The notes under the pieces are model-generated. The model worked only from the letters and a program-made list of their open reading frames with translations. It did no database searches and was not told the DNA's origin. The translations under genes and the position numbers were made by a program. From NCBI GenBank assembly GCA_900549685.1, contig UROX01000027.1, positions 1 to 20,807 on the forward strand: a stretch of DNA of 20,807 bases, read 5' to 3'. This stretch comes from an uncultured Alistipes sp. Its GTDB lineage: Bacteria > Bacteroidota > Bacteroidia > Bacteroidales > Rikenellaceae. The stretch's first letter is position 1; every line of letters begins with the position of its first letter. Shown piece after piece: positions 1-7,209 of the stretch.

Positions 1-69
1 GTGCCCGAGGTCACCCACGAGCCCGACTACGAAAAGGCGCTGGCCGTGGCGCGCGAACTGGCGAAGTAA
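1..69 (+). CDS. 3' end of an unidentified gene
   Basis: An open frame enters from the left edge and reads 22 codons before TAA at 67-69. The visible residues (ending ALAVARELAK) form an acidic then basic amphipathic helix typical of the C-terminus of a cytosolic protein. Nothing here identifies the family. The codon use (GCG, CTG, CGC, GAA) matches the genes to the right, so it is probably a native chromosomal gene. About 500 non-coding bases separate it from the sigma-factor gene, so it is unlikely to share that operon. Confidence 0.6.
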   Translation: MPEVTHEPDYEKALAVARELAK

Positions 70-567
70 GCCGCCGGAACGGCCGAAAAAACGGACCCCG
101 TGCGGAACCTTTATGGTTGTTTGATAATATTGCAACCGAGGTGTTGGCAGGGGCCATCCCGCGAAAAAGCAAAGTTCGGAAATAGCTGCGTTGTCAAATC
201 GTTACCGCGGCTGTTTCCGAACGGCTTTTGATGGCGTGCTGTTTTTCCAAGGTCTTGCTCTGGCCGAAAGGGCAGTCCGGGCGGAACGGCAAAGCCCCCA
301 TAATGGGGCTGTCGCGATCGACGGCATGATTTCGCAATTCGGGCCAACGATACGGGGAATGCTTCCGGGTAGTATCCGCACGCCGCATGATAAAACTGCC
401 ATTGTCCGGAATAAATGCCCTGTGATTTCGTTTTCCGGAAATTTTTTCCTTTCTTTGTTAGCCAAACGATCCGTACCTTCGGGAAATCCCCCGGAGGCGG
501 TTGTCGTTTGTTCCGGCGGAACGTTCCGCCGTCCGGCGTACGAAGCCACAGAGGAATTACTACGGCT
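70..567. other. non-coding stretch with hairpins, upstream of the ECF sigma gene
   Basis: No reading frame here resembles a protein. The frames open on either strand give low-complexity, Arg/Pro-rich translations typical of GC-rich non-coding DNA. It holds a hairpin at 293-310 (arms AGCCCC/GGGGCT, 6-nt loop), an 18-bp perfect palindrome at 514-531, and the presumed promoter and leader of the sigma-factor gene. The hairpin is followed by a short T run only when read on the minus strand, so as a terminator for the gene ending at 69 it is unconvincing. Confidence 0.5.
514..531. repeat. 18-bp perfect palindrome in the sigma-factor leader
   Basis: CGGCGGAACGTTCCGCCG is its own reverse complement over all 18 bases. 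Its right end lies 36 bases before the sigma-factor ATG at 568. It could be a dimeric regulator site or, in RNA, a stable structure near the ribosome-binding region. No T run follows, so it is not an intrinsic terminator. The function is unknown. Confidence 0.55.
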
Positions 568-1116
568 ATGCAACAGTTCGATGCCCTTTTCACGAAGTAT
601 AAACGGCGGTTCACGCTCTTTGCCGACAGCTACATTCACGATATGCAGTTGGCCGAGGACATTGTGACCGATGCTTTCATGGCCTATTGGGAGGCGTTCC
701 GGCAGTCGCCTCCTGCCGGAATAAACGCTCCCGCCTATATTCTCACCATCGTTAAGAACAAGTGCATCAACGAACTCGAACACCGCAAGGTGCACGAGAA
801 GTTCGTAGCGTCGTCGCTGACCGACGCCCAATGGGAGTTGAGGATGCAGCTGGCATCGCTGCGCGCCTGCGAACCCGACGCGATTTTCACGGCTGAAATG
901 GAAGAACTGGTACGGCGTTCGCTGCGTAAACTTCCGCCCAAAGCACAGAAAGTCTTTACGATGAGCCGGCTCGAAGGCCGTTCTCACCGTGAAATCGCAG
1001 TCGAACTCGGATTGAGCGTTAAAAGCGTTGAGTATTATATGAACATCGCTTTGCGCACGTTGCGCGCCGACATGGCGGGTTATGTCGCAGCGCTGATCTT
1101 CTACCTCGGCCGGTAA
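568..1116 (+). CDS. ECF-type RNA polymerase sigma factor of a PUL
   Basis: A 182-residue sigma-70 family protein of the extracytoplasmic-function class; it directs RNA polymerase to target promoters when released by its anti-sigma partner. Region 2 lies at about residues 8-75 (the DMQLAEDIVTDAFMAYWEAF helices). Region 4 lies at about 108-165, with a helix-turn-helix around REIAVELGLSVKSVEYYMN. The ATG at 568 is preferred because the family normally begins just before an FDALF-like helix. The same frame is open back to 415, but those extra residues look non-coding. The next gene encodes a FecR-like anti-sigma factor and the one after it a SusC protein with an STN domain, the standard Bacteroidota trans-envelope arrangement. 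The likely target is the susC/susD promoter downstream. Family assignment is firm; the regulon is inferred. Confidence 0.93.
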   Translation: MQQFDALFTKYKRRFTLFADSYIHDMQLAEDIVTDAFMAYWEAFRQSPPAGINAPAYILTIVKNKCINELEHRKVHEKFVASSLTDAQWELRMQLASLRACEPDAIFTAEMEELVRRSLRKLPPKAQKVFTMSRLEGRSHREIAVELGLSVKSVEYYMNIALRTLRADMAGYVAALIFYLGR

Positions 1117-1252
1117 GCTCCCTTGCGGTCCGAAGTCCCCGGCCGCAAAATTTTTCCAAAAAAAACGCATTTTCGTTTAGGGTTCGGCCCGGGTTTCTTG
1201 TTATTCTTGTGTAACGGCTACTTGAAGACCGTTGCGCAAAGGACCTGAAACC

Positions 1253-2164
1253 ATGGACAAAAACCTGTTATACAAGTATTTCAAAGGCGAAGCGTCGCCC
1301 TCGGAGCGCAAAGCCGTTCGCACGTGGGTCGAAGCGTCCGCCGACCACTACGACGAATATATCCGCGAGCGTAAACTCTTCGACGCCTCGCTGCTGCTCT
1401 CGCCGCGTGAGGTGCGCAGCCCGCTCAAAGCGCGTCTGCTGCGTCTTGGGCGAATGGCCGCTGCCGCCGCTGCGGTTTTTGCACTGGGAGTTTTGTTCCA
1501 GCACCTCAATACCCGTCCCGAAGAGGGGCTTATGCAACGCATCATCGTGCCGATGGGCCAGCGTGTGAATCTGCAATTGGCCGACGGAACCGATGTCTGG
1601 CTCAATTCAGGCAGCGAATTCACCTATTCCACGACATTTTCGAAGAGCGACCGCCGGGTAACGCTCGACGGCGAGGGCTATTTCAAAGTGGCGAAGGACG
1701 CCAGACATCCTTTCCGCATTGAAACGGCCTGCGCCGCAGTCGAGGTGCTCGGCACGGAGTTCGATCTGGCGGCTTCCTGCTCGACGGGCGATTTCCGCAC
1801 ATCGCTGGTCGAGGGTTCGGTGCGCATCGAGGCGGGCGACGTCTGGACGGTGCTCAAACCCAACGAGTCGGCGACGCTGCATGACGGGACGTTCGTGATT
1901 TCGGAGATTACCGACGGCGATGAATTCCTCTGGCGCGACGGCATCCTGAGCTTCGGCGAAACCCCCTTTGTGGAGCTTATGAAACGCTTCGAGCAATTCT
2001 ACGGCGTGAAAATCCGGGTAGACAACCGGCGCATGGCGGGTTACTCGGCCATGGGTAAGTTCCGTCAGGCCGACGGCGTGGAGCACGCCCTGCGCGTGCT
2101 GGCTTCAGACGCCGGGTTCGACTATGTTTTCGATGACAAAAATCAGCTGATAATTATCAAATAA
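1253..2164 (+). CDS. FecR-like anti-sigma factor
   Basis: A 303-residue inner-membrane anti-sigma factor. The N-terminal cytoplasmic part (about 1-62, starting MDKNLLYKYFKGEAS) should hold the sigma factor. One membrane helix spans about 66-84 and is Ala/Val-rich. The periplasmic FecR domain covers about 95-195 (PMGQRVNLQLADGT and the LDGEGYFKVAKD core). A C-terminal DUF4974-like domain at about 232-303 (SFGETPFVELMKRFEQFYGV) resembles STN-type folds. A TTG 21 bases upstream is also in frame, but the ATG at 1253 matches the usual start of the family. It should receive the signal from the STN domain of the transporter encoded next, 134 bases downstream. The protein looks intact. Confidence 0.93.
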   Translation: MDKNLLYKYFKGEASPSERKAVRTWVEASADHYDEYIRERKLFDASLLLSPREVRSPLKARLLRLGRMAAAAAAVFALGVLFQHLNTRPEEGLMQRIIVPMGQRVNLQLADGTDVWLNSGSEFTYSTTFSKSDRRVTLDGEGYFKVAKDARHPFRIETACAAVEVLGTEFDLAASCSTGDFRTSLVEGSVRIEAGDVWTVLKPNESATLHDGTFVISEITDGDEFLWRDGILSFGETPFVELMKRFEQFYGVKIRVDNRRMAGYSAMGKFRQADGVEHALRVLASDAGFDYVFDDKNQLIIIK

Positions 2165-2298
2165 CCGAAATCTAACCTTAAAAACAGAACTTCAAACCGG
2201 AAAAATCAGTAAACGACGAACAAACCTCCCGGGACCGGATCGTTTGGCGGATTCGGCAGCCCGGAAAACTGCTTAATCATCTTATAAACTCCAAATTT

Positions 2299-3069
2299 AT
2301 GAATCCATATTTACATTCGGAAGCCACAACTCCCGCTCCCCGGCGCGTGCGCCCGGCAAGGGTGGCGGCAGGAATCGCGGCGTTCGTGATGCTCCTTTTC
2401 GCCGGTCCGCTCCACGCGCAGGATGCCGTGGTAACGATCTCGAAAAGCGGCACGGTGAAACAGATCCTCCATGAAATCGAGTCGCAGACCGACTATCTTT
2501 TCGTGGTTAACGCGCAGGTGGACGTAAAGCGTCCGGTGCATATCGACGCTCAAAAGAAAACGGTCCGTGAGATACTCGACCGCCTCTTTGCGGGGCAAGG
2601 CGTGGGTTACGAGCTTAAAGGCAGGAACATCATGCTCTCTCCGGTCAGGGAGAAACCGGCTGCCGGACCGGAAAATGATTTCGGGCCGCGTGATGGACGC
2701 TTCGGGCGCCGGTGTGGCCGGTGCCACGGTGATCGTCAAGGGAACCCCGAACGGTACGACGACCGTCGGCGACGGCTCGTTCTCGCTCGATCTGAAAAAT
2801 GCCGGCGCGGACGCTGTGCTGCAAATCTCATTCATCGGCATGAAACCCGTCGAAGTCGCCGTAGCGGGCGCTTCGCAATTGAATGTCCGGCTGGAGGAAG
2901 ACACCCAACTGGTCGATGCGGTTGTCGTGACCGCCCTCGGTGTGAAACGCGAGGAGAAAGCGCTGGGATATGCCGTGCAGAAAGTTTCCGGCGACGAGCT
3001 GGGAACGGTGAAGACCACCTTTGTCGGCACGGCTCTCACGGGCAAGGTCGCCGGCCTTCAGGTGCGTAA
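2299..3069 (+). CDS. N-terminal (signal peptide + STN) part of a frame-split SusC transporter
   Basis: This frame starts at ATG 2299 and encodes a secretion signal (hydrophobic core at about 23-37, probable cleavage after the LHA of residues 38-40). An STN signalling domain follows at about 47-114 (ISKSGTVKQILHEIESQTDY, then LKGRNIMLSP). After E125 (bases 2671-2673) the homology stops, and the remaining frame to 3069 is Arg-rich nonsense lying over the real barrel coding sequence in another frame. The genuine content is therefore about 2299-2674. STN domains contact FecR-type anti-sigma factors, fitting the upstream gene pair. If no frameshift correction occurs, the product is an exported STN domain with a roughly 130-residue junk tail. 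Confidence 0.8.
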   Translation: MNPYLHSEATTPAPRRVRPARVAAGIAAFVMLLFAGPLHAQDAVVTISKSGTVKQILHEIESQTDYLFVVNAQVDVKRPVHIDAQKKTVREILDRLFAGQGVGYELKGRNIMLSPVREKPAAGPENDFGPRDGRFGRRCGRCHGDRQGNPERYDDRRRRLVLARSEKCRRGRCAANLIHRHETRRSRRSGRFAIECPAGGRHPTGRCGCRDRPRCETRGESAGICRAESFRRRAGNGEDHLCRHGSHGQGRRPSGA

Positions 3070-5680
3070 CAGCACGGAGTTCGGATCGGCTCCGACGCTG
3101 CGTATCCGCGGAGAATCGCCGCTGTTGGTGGTCGACGGCGTGCCTTACGAGTATGTGGCCCTTTCGGAGCTGGTGGCCGACGACATCGAGTCGATCGACG
3201 TGCTGAAAGGCGCTTCGGCCTCGGCGCTCTACGGCGCCAAGGGCGGTTCCGGCGCTGTCATGGTGACGACCAAGAAAGCAAAGAAGGAGGGACTCGATGT
3301 CAGCGTCAACAGCAGTCTGATGGCCGATGTGGGATTTCTGGCATTTCCCGACGTGCAGACCCAGTACAGCTCCGGCGCGGGTGGCAAATATCTCCTGAAC
3401 GATGCCGTGTGGGGCGACAAACTCGACATCGGCCGCACGGCGACGCTCTACAACCCCTATACCTATGAAAACGAACCGGATCAGCCGCTCGTATCGCGGG
3501 GCCGGAACAATTTCGAGAACTTCCTGCAGACGAGTTTCGTGGCCAACAATACGGTAAGCATCGCCTACAAGGGCAAGCTGGGCAGTTTCCGCACCTCCGT
3601 CAACCACATCTACAACCGCGGCCAGTATCCCAACACGAAGCTCAACAAGACCAATTACAGTCTCAACGGCGATCTGAAATACAAACGGTTTTCGTTATCG
3701 GCGGGCCTGACCTACAACTATGCCACCTATCCGAACAATTACGGTACGGGCTACGGCAAGGGCAGTTACATTTACAACCTTGTGATCTTCCAAGGCACGG
3801 AGTACGACATCCGCGACTTCCGCAACTACTGGGTCAAGCCCGACGAGCAGCAGAACTGGGTGGTCAACGGCTCGTGGTACGACAATCCCTATTTCCTGGC
3901 CAACGAGAACACGCACGGCGACAAACAGCATCTGGTGAACGGCTATCTGACGCTGGGGTACGATCTCACGTCGTGGCTCAAGCTGTCGGCCCGTACGGGC
4001 GTAGACGCCAAGAACGGCCGTCAGGAGTGGCGCGAGGCGTGGAGTTCGGCGGCCGCTCCCCGTTCGGGCGAGAGCCACAAGAAAGGCTATTATGAGATTC
4101 AGAAGCGCACGGGATTCAGCATCAATCAGGACGTGATGTTCACTGCGGACAAGACCTGGGGCGGCTTCGGGCTGAATGCCATGGTCGGCATGAATGCCTT
4201 CTACCGCAGTTGGGACACGTTGAGCGGCTATACGCAGGGCGGACTTACGATCCCCGGCTATTATTCGCTCAAAGCGTCGGTCAATCCGGCCCTGGCCGCG
4301 AGCACGATGTCGCGCCGCCGCTCGATGTCGCTCTACGGCAAGGCGACTCTTTCGTGGAAGAGCATGGCCTATGTCGACGTGACGGCCCGTAACGACTGGT
4401 CGTCGACGCTTCCGGCCGAGTCGCGGTCCTATTTCTATCCGTCGGTGGCCGGCAGCTTCATCCTTACGGAGGTGCTTCCGAAGATGCGCGGCGTCGATCT
4501 GCTGAAGGTGCGCGGATCGTGGACCCGCACCAAGATGGACCTCGGCGTGTATGACATAGACCGCAGCTACACGATCTCGGCCGACCGCTGGGGCGGCATG
4601 TCCGGGGCGGACTATCCCGACAAGATCCGCGGCTCGGTCAATCCCGAGACCAAGGACGCCTACGAAGTGGGCGTTGCGGGTATTTTCTTCGGCAACCGCC
4701 TGCGTGCCGACGTAACCTATTACCAGACTTTGAGCTACGATTTCGTGAAGGACGGCACGGTCAGCAACGCTTCGGGCTTCACGCACAAGAAGATCAATAC
4801 GAAGGAGGAGCTGCTGCGCCGCGGCGCGGAAGTGATGCTTTCCGCGACGCCCGTCAAAACGAAGGACTGGCGGTGGGACACGGGCGTCAACTGGTCGCTC
4901 GACCGCTACTATTACCACAAGCTCGATCCCGAATATTCGAACGCTTCGCCGTGGGTGTACGAAGGAGCGCGCTGGGACTGGATCGCCATTCAGGATTGGG
5001 AGCGCGATCCCGACGGCAATATCGTCCACGGCAGCAACGGACTTCCGGTGCTGAGCCAGTACAAGTCCAAGCGCGGGGTCTATACCCCCGACTGGATATG
5101 GGGCTGGACCAACACCGTCAAGTGGAAGAACTTTACGCTTTCGTTCTCGTTCGACGGACGTGTGGGCGGCATCGGTTTCTCGACGACCGACCAGGCGTTG
5201 TGGAACGGAGGTTCGCATCCCAAATCGGCCAACCAGTTCCGTTACGACGAGGTTGTGAACGGTCGCAAGACCTTCGTGGGCCGCGGTGTGAAGGTCGTCT
5301 CGGGCAGCGTGGACTACGACGCTTACGGACGCATCCTGCGCGACGACCGGGTCTTTGCGCCGAACGACCGGGTGGTCTCTTACGAGGCTTACGTCAAGGA
5401 GTACAACCCGACGGCTTACCGTCCCCGCTGGCAGAACTATTTCGATCAGTCGTTCATCAAGTTGAGGGATGTTTCGCTGACATGGAACATTCCGCAGCCG
5501 TGGTGCGCGAAACTGGGACTGAAATCCGCGTCGCTTTCGTTCATCGGCCAGAATCTGCTGATGTGGACCAAGGGGTTCAAGTACAGCGATCCCGATTCCA
5601 TCGACCTTTCGACCGGAGAGGAGAACCTCTCGTCACCCTCGCTCCGCCTGATCGGTTATAATCTCAAACTCAACTTCTAA
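2567..5680 (+). CDS. SusC/RagA-family TonB-dependent transporter, plug and barrel part (frame-split)
   Basis: Outer-membrane channel for TonB-driven oligosaccharide uptake with SusD. The frame opens at 2567, but residues before about 2675 are the STN coding region read out of frame. Family-like sequence begins at M-I-S-G-R-V (2675). It then shows a carboxypeptidase-regulatory-like beta domain (about 75 residues), a TonB-box-like segment (DAVVVTALGVKREEKALGYA), the plug (RGESPLLVVDGVPYEYV, IESIDVLKGASASALYGAKG) and a long beta-barrel ending in LKLNF with a terminal Phe. Fused to the preceding STN part it would be about 1,126 residues, normal for the family. As read, this part has no signal peptide and could not reach the outer membrane alone. 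susD follows after 11 bases. Family certain; functional state uncertain. Confidence 0.9.
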   Translation: MRYSTASLRGKAWVTSLKAGTSCSLRSGRNRLPDRKMISGRVMDASGAGVAGATVIVKGTPNGTTTVGDGSFSLDLKNAGADAVLQISFIGMKPVEVAVAGASQLNVRLEEDTQLVDAVVVTALGVKREEKALGYAVQKVSGDELGTVKTTFVGTALTGKVAGLQVRNSTEFGSAPTLRIRGESPLLVVDGVPYEYVALSELVADDIESIDVLKGASASALYGAKGGSGAVMVTTKKAKKEGLDVSVNSSLMADVGFLAFPDVQTQYSSGAGGKYLLNDAVWGDKLDIGRTATLYNPYTYENEPDQPLVSRGRNNFENFLQTSFVANNTVSIAYKGKLGSFRTSVNHIYNRGQYPNTKLNKTNYSLNGDLKYKRFSLSAGLTYNYATYPNNYGTGYGKGSYIYNLVIFQGTEYDIRDFRNYWVKPDEQQNWVVNGSWYDNPYFLANENTHGDKQHLVNGYLTLGYDLTSWLKLSARTGVDAKNGRQEWREAWSSAAAPRSGESHKKGYYEIQKRTGFSINQDVMFTADKTWGGFGLNAMVGMNAFYRSWDTLSGYTQGGLTIPGYYSLKASVNPALAASTMSRRRSMSLYGKATLSWKSMAYVDVTARNDWSSTLPAESRSYFYPSVAGSFILTEVLPKMRGVDLLKVRGSWTRTKMDLGVYDIDRSYTISADRWGGMSGADYPDKIRGSVNPETKDAYEVGVAGIFFGNRLRADVTYYQTLSYDFVKDGTVSNASGFTHKKINTKEELLRRGAEVMLSATPVKTKDWRWDTGVNWSLDRYYYHKLDPEYSNASPWVYEGARWDWIAIQDWERDPDGNIVHGSNGLPVLSQYKSKRGVYTPDWIWGWTNTVKWKNFTLSFSFDGRVGGIGFSTTDQALWNGGSHPKSANQFRYDEVVNGRKTFVGRGVKVVSGSVDYDAYGRILRDDRVFAPNDRVVSYEAYVKEYNPTAYRPRWQNYFDQSFIKLRDVSLTWNIPQPWCAKLGLKSASLSFIGQNLLMWTKGFKYSDPDSIDLSTGEENLSSPSLRLIGYNLKLNF
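2672..2675 (+). other. frameshift point within susC
   Basis: The STN domain is read in the frame of 2299, and the carboxypeptidase-regulatory/plug part in the next frame (+1). The switch falls in the inter-domain linker, at or near the run of four A at 2672-2675 inside GGAAAATGATT. Removing one A, or adding two, would give a continuous GPE(K)MISGRVMD linker of normal length. The position is bounded by the last STN-like residues (about 2640) and the GRV motif (about 2684), so the A run is the simplest candidate rather than a proven site. Confidence 0.7.
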
Positions 5681-5691
5681 CCGGAAATACC

Positions 5692-7200
5692 ATGAAATTT
5701 CTCAAACATACGGTCTGGAGCCTCATCGTGGCGTCGATGATGGGCGCCTGCATGGGTTTCGACGAAATCAACGTCGATCCTGATAAGACCAACCGTCCCA
5801 CGCCGGGCATGCTTGCGACGCAAGTGCTTTTCAGCATGATGGATTCTCGCAGCAACTCCTCCGAGGGTTTTGCCAACCACAACATGCTTTCGAAGCACCT
5901 GGCCTGCGGCGAGAAGATCCGCGACTATGCCTACAACCGCATCGGCCGGACGGGCTTCGGCGCCTATACGTCGCTCATCGAAGCGAAAAAAATGGTCGAA
6001 TGCGCTGCCGAGGTCGAGAAGCCGGCTTACCGCGCTCTGGCGCATTTCGTCCGGGCCTACAACCTTTTCTATCTTACGATGCGCGTAGGCGACATTCCCT
6101 ATTCGGAAGCTCTGGGCGGCGAGAAAGGCAACTTCACGCCCCGTTACGATACGCAGAAGGATGTGATCGCGGGGGTGCTCGACGAGTTGGACGAGGCCTA
6201 TGAACTGTTTTCGCAGGCGTCGGATTTCGCAGGCGACTTCGTCTTCGGCGGCAAGCCCGACAAATGGATGCGCACGGTCAATGCCTTTGAGCTGAAGGTG
6301 CTGATGTATTGTGTGGCGAAGGATGCGGAGATCGACGCTGCCGCCCGGTTCGCCCAGGTCTTCGGGCGCGGCAAACTGCTCGCGTCGAACGCGGACAATT
6401 TCCAGTTGGTCTACTCTTCGCGCCCCGATCAGATGTATCCGTTCAACCAGTATCCCAAGTTCAGTATGTACATGCTGGTTTCCTCGACGCTTGTGGAGAT
6501 GCTCAAAGAGCATGAGGACCGTCGGTTGTTCTACTACGCCGAACCGGCCCAGGCGCTGCTTTCGGCCGGAGAGGATGCATACGAGGCTTATGAAGGCGTG
6601 GACCCGGTGGCCGAGAGTTCGGAGATCGTGAACGCCTATATGCGCGGCAGCTGCTCGAAACTCAACAACCGGTATCTGGAAACCGAGGCCGGAGAGCCGT
6701 TCATCCGCATCGGCTATGCGGAACAGCAGTTCATTCTTGCCGAGGCTGTCCTGCGCAAATGGATTACGGGCGAAGGCGCCGAGGCCTATTACAGGTCGGG
6801 CATCCGCGCCGCGATGGAATTCACGGCAGCCAACACGCCGGTCAAGTACCGGCACGGCGTGAAGATCGACGACGCCTATATCGCCTCCTATCTGGAGGGA
6901 CCGCAGGTGAAGTTCGGCGCTTCGGCGGCCGAAAACCTGAACCGGATTTACAAACAGAAGTACATGCTCTATTTCCTCCAGCACGAGTGGGACGCATTCT
7001 TCGAATGCCGTCGGACGGGGGTCCCCGAATTGCCGGTCAACCCTTCGACCAACATGAACACCGACCCGTCGAAGATGCCCGTGCGCTGGATGTATCCCCA
7101 AACCGAATACGACCGCAACAACGCCAACGTCATGGAGGCGATCGCACGCCAGTATGACGGGCTGGATAATGAGAATTGTGTCATGTGGCTTCTTAAATAA
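5692..7200 (+). CDS. SusD/RagB-like outer-membrane glycan-binding lipoprotein
   Basis: A 502-residue surface lipoprotein expected to cap the SusC barrel and bind the glycan. The signal peptide ends in a lipobox (MMGAC, lipidated Cys20). Mature sequence starts with the FDEINVDPDKTNRPTPG stretch typical of the SusD-like branch related to SusD_2. The middle is helical and TPR-like, with the usual FVRAYNLFYLTMRVGDIPYSEAL segment. The C-terminal WDAFFECRRTGVPELPVNP region also matches the family. It starts 11 bases after the susC stop, so the two are co-transcribed. The gene is intact and of ordinary length. The ligand cannot be read from the sequence; the neighbouring GH89 suggests an alpha-GlcNAc-containing glycan. 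Confidence 0.93.
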   Translation: MKFLKHTVWSLIVASMMGACMGFDEINVDPDKTNRPTPGMLATQVLFSMMDSRSNSSEGFANHNMLSKHLACGEKIRDYAYNRIGRTGFGAYTSLIEAKKMVECAAEVEKPAYRALAHFVRAYNLFYLTMRVGDIPYSEALGGEKGNFTPRYDTQKDVIAGVLDELDEAYELFSQASDFAGDFVFGGKPDKWMRTVNAFELKVLMYCVAKDAEIDAAARFAQVFGRGKLLASNADNFQLVYSSRPDQMYPFNQYPKFSMYMLVSSTLVEMLKEHEDRRLFYYAEPAQALLSAGEDAYEAYEGVDPVAESSEIVNAYMRGSCSKLNNRYLETEAGEPFIRIGYAEQQFILAEAVLRKWITGEGAEAYYRSGIRAAMEFTAANTPVKYRHGVKIDDAYIASYLEGPQVKFGASAAENLNRIYKQKYMLYFLQHEWDAFFECRRTGVPELPVNPSTNMNTDPSKMPVRWMYPQTEYDRNNANVMEAIARQYDGLDNENCVMWLLK

Positions 7201-7209
7201 TTGGTTACG

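Noticed and set aside
293..310. The hairpin AGCCCC/GGGGCT as terminator of the gene ending at 69
   Set aside because: It lies over 220 bases downstream and no T run follows on the plus strand.
454..481. A TTTG ... TACCTTCG pair as a sigma-factor promoter
   Set aside because: The spacer is 16 bases instead of about 19 and the -7 element has a mismatch, so it is too weak to annotate.
415..567. An upstream extension of the sigma factor
   Set aside because: The added 51 residues are unlike any sigma-factor N-terminus and cover the presumed promoter and the palindrome.
202..1170. A 322-codon minus-strand open frame over the sigma factor and its leader
   Set aside because: It overlaps the sigma factor fully and has no recognisable motif.
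2567..2674. ATG 2567 as the true start of the SusC barrel gene
   Set aside because: The residues before 2675 are the STN coding region read out of frame and contain no signal peptide; an outer-membrane protein could not start this way.
3695..5218. A 507-codon minus-strand open frame inside the SusC barrel
   Set aside because: An antisense shadow with biased, domain-free composition.
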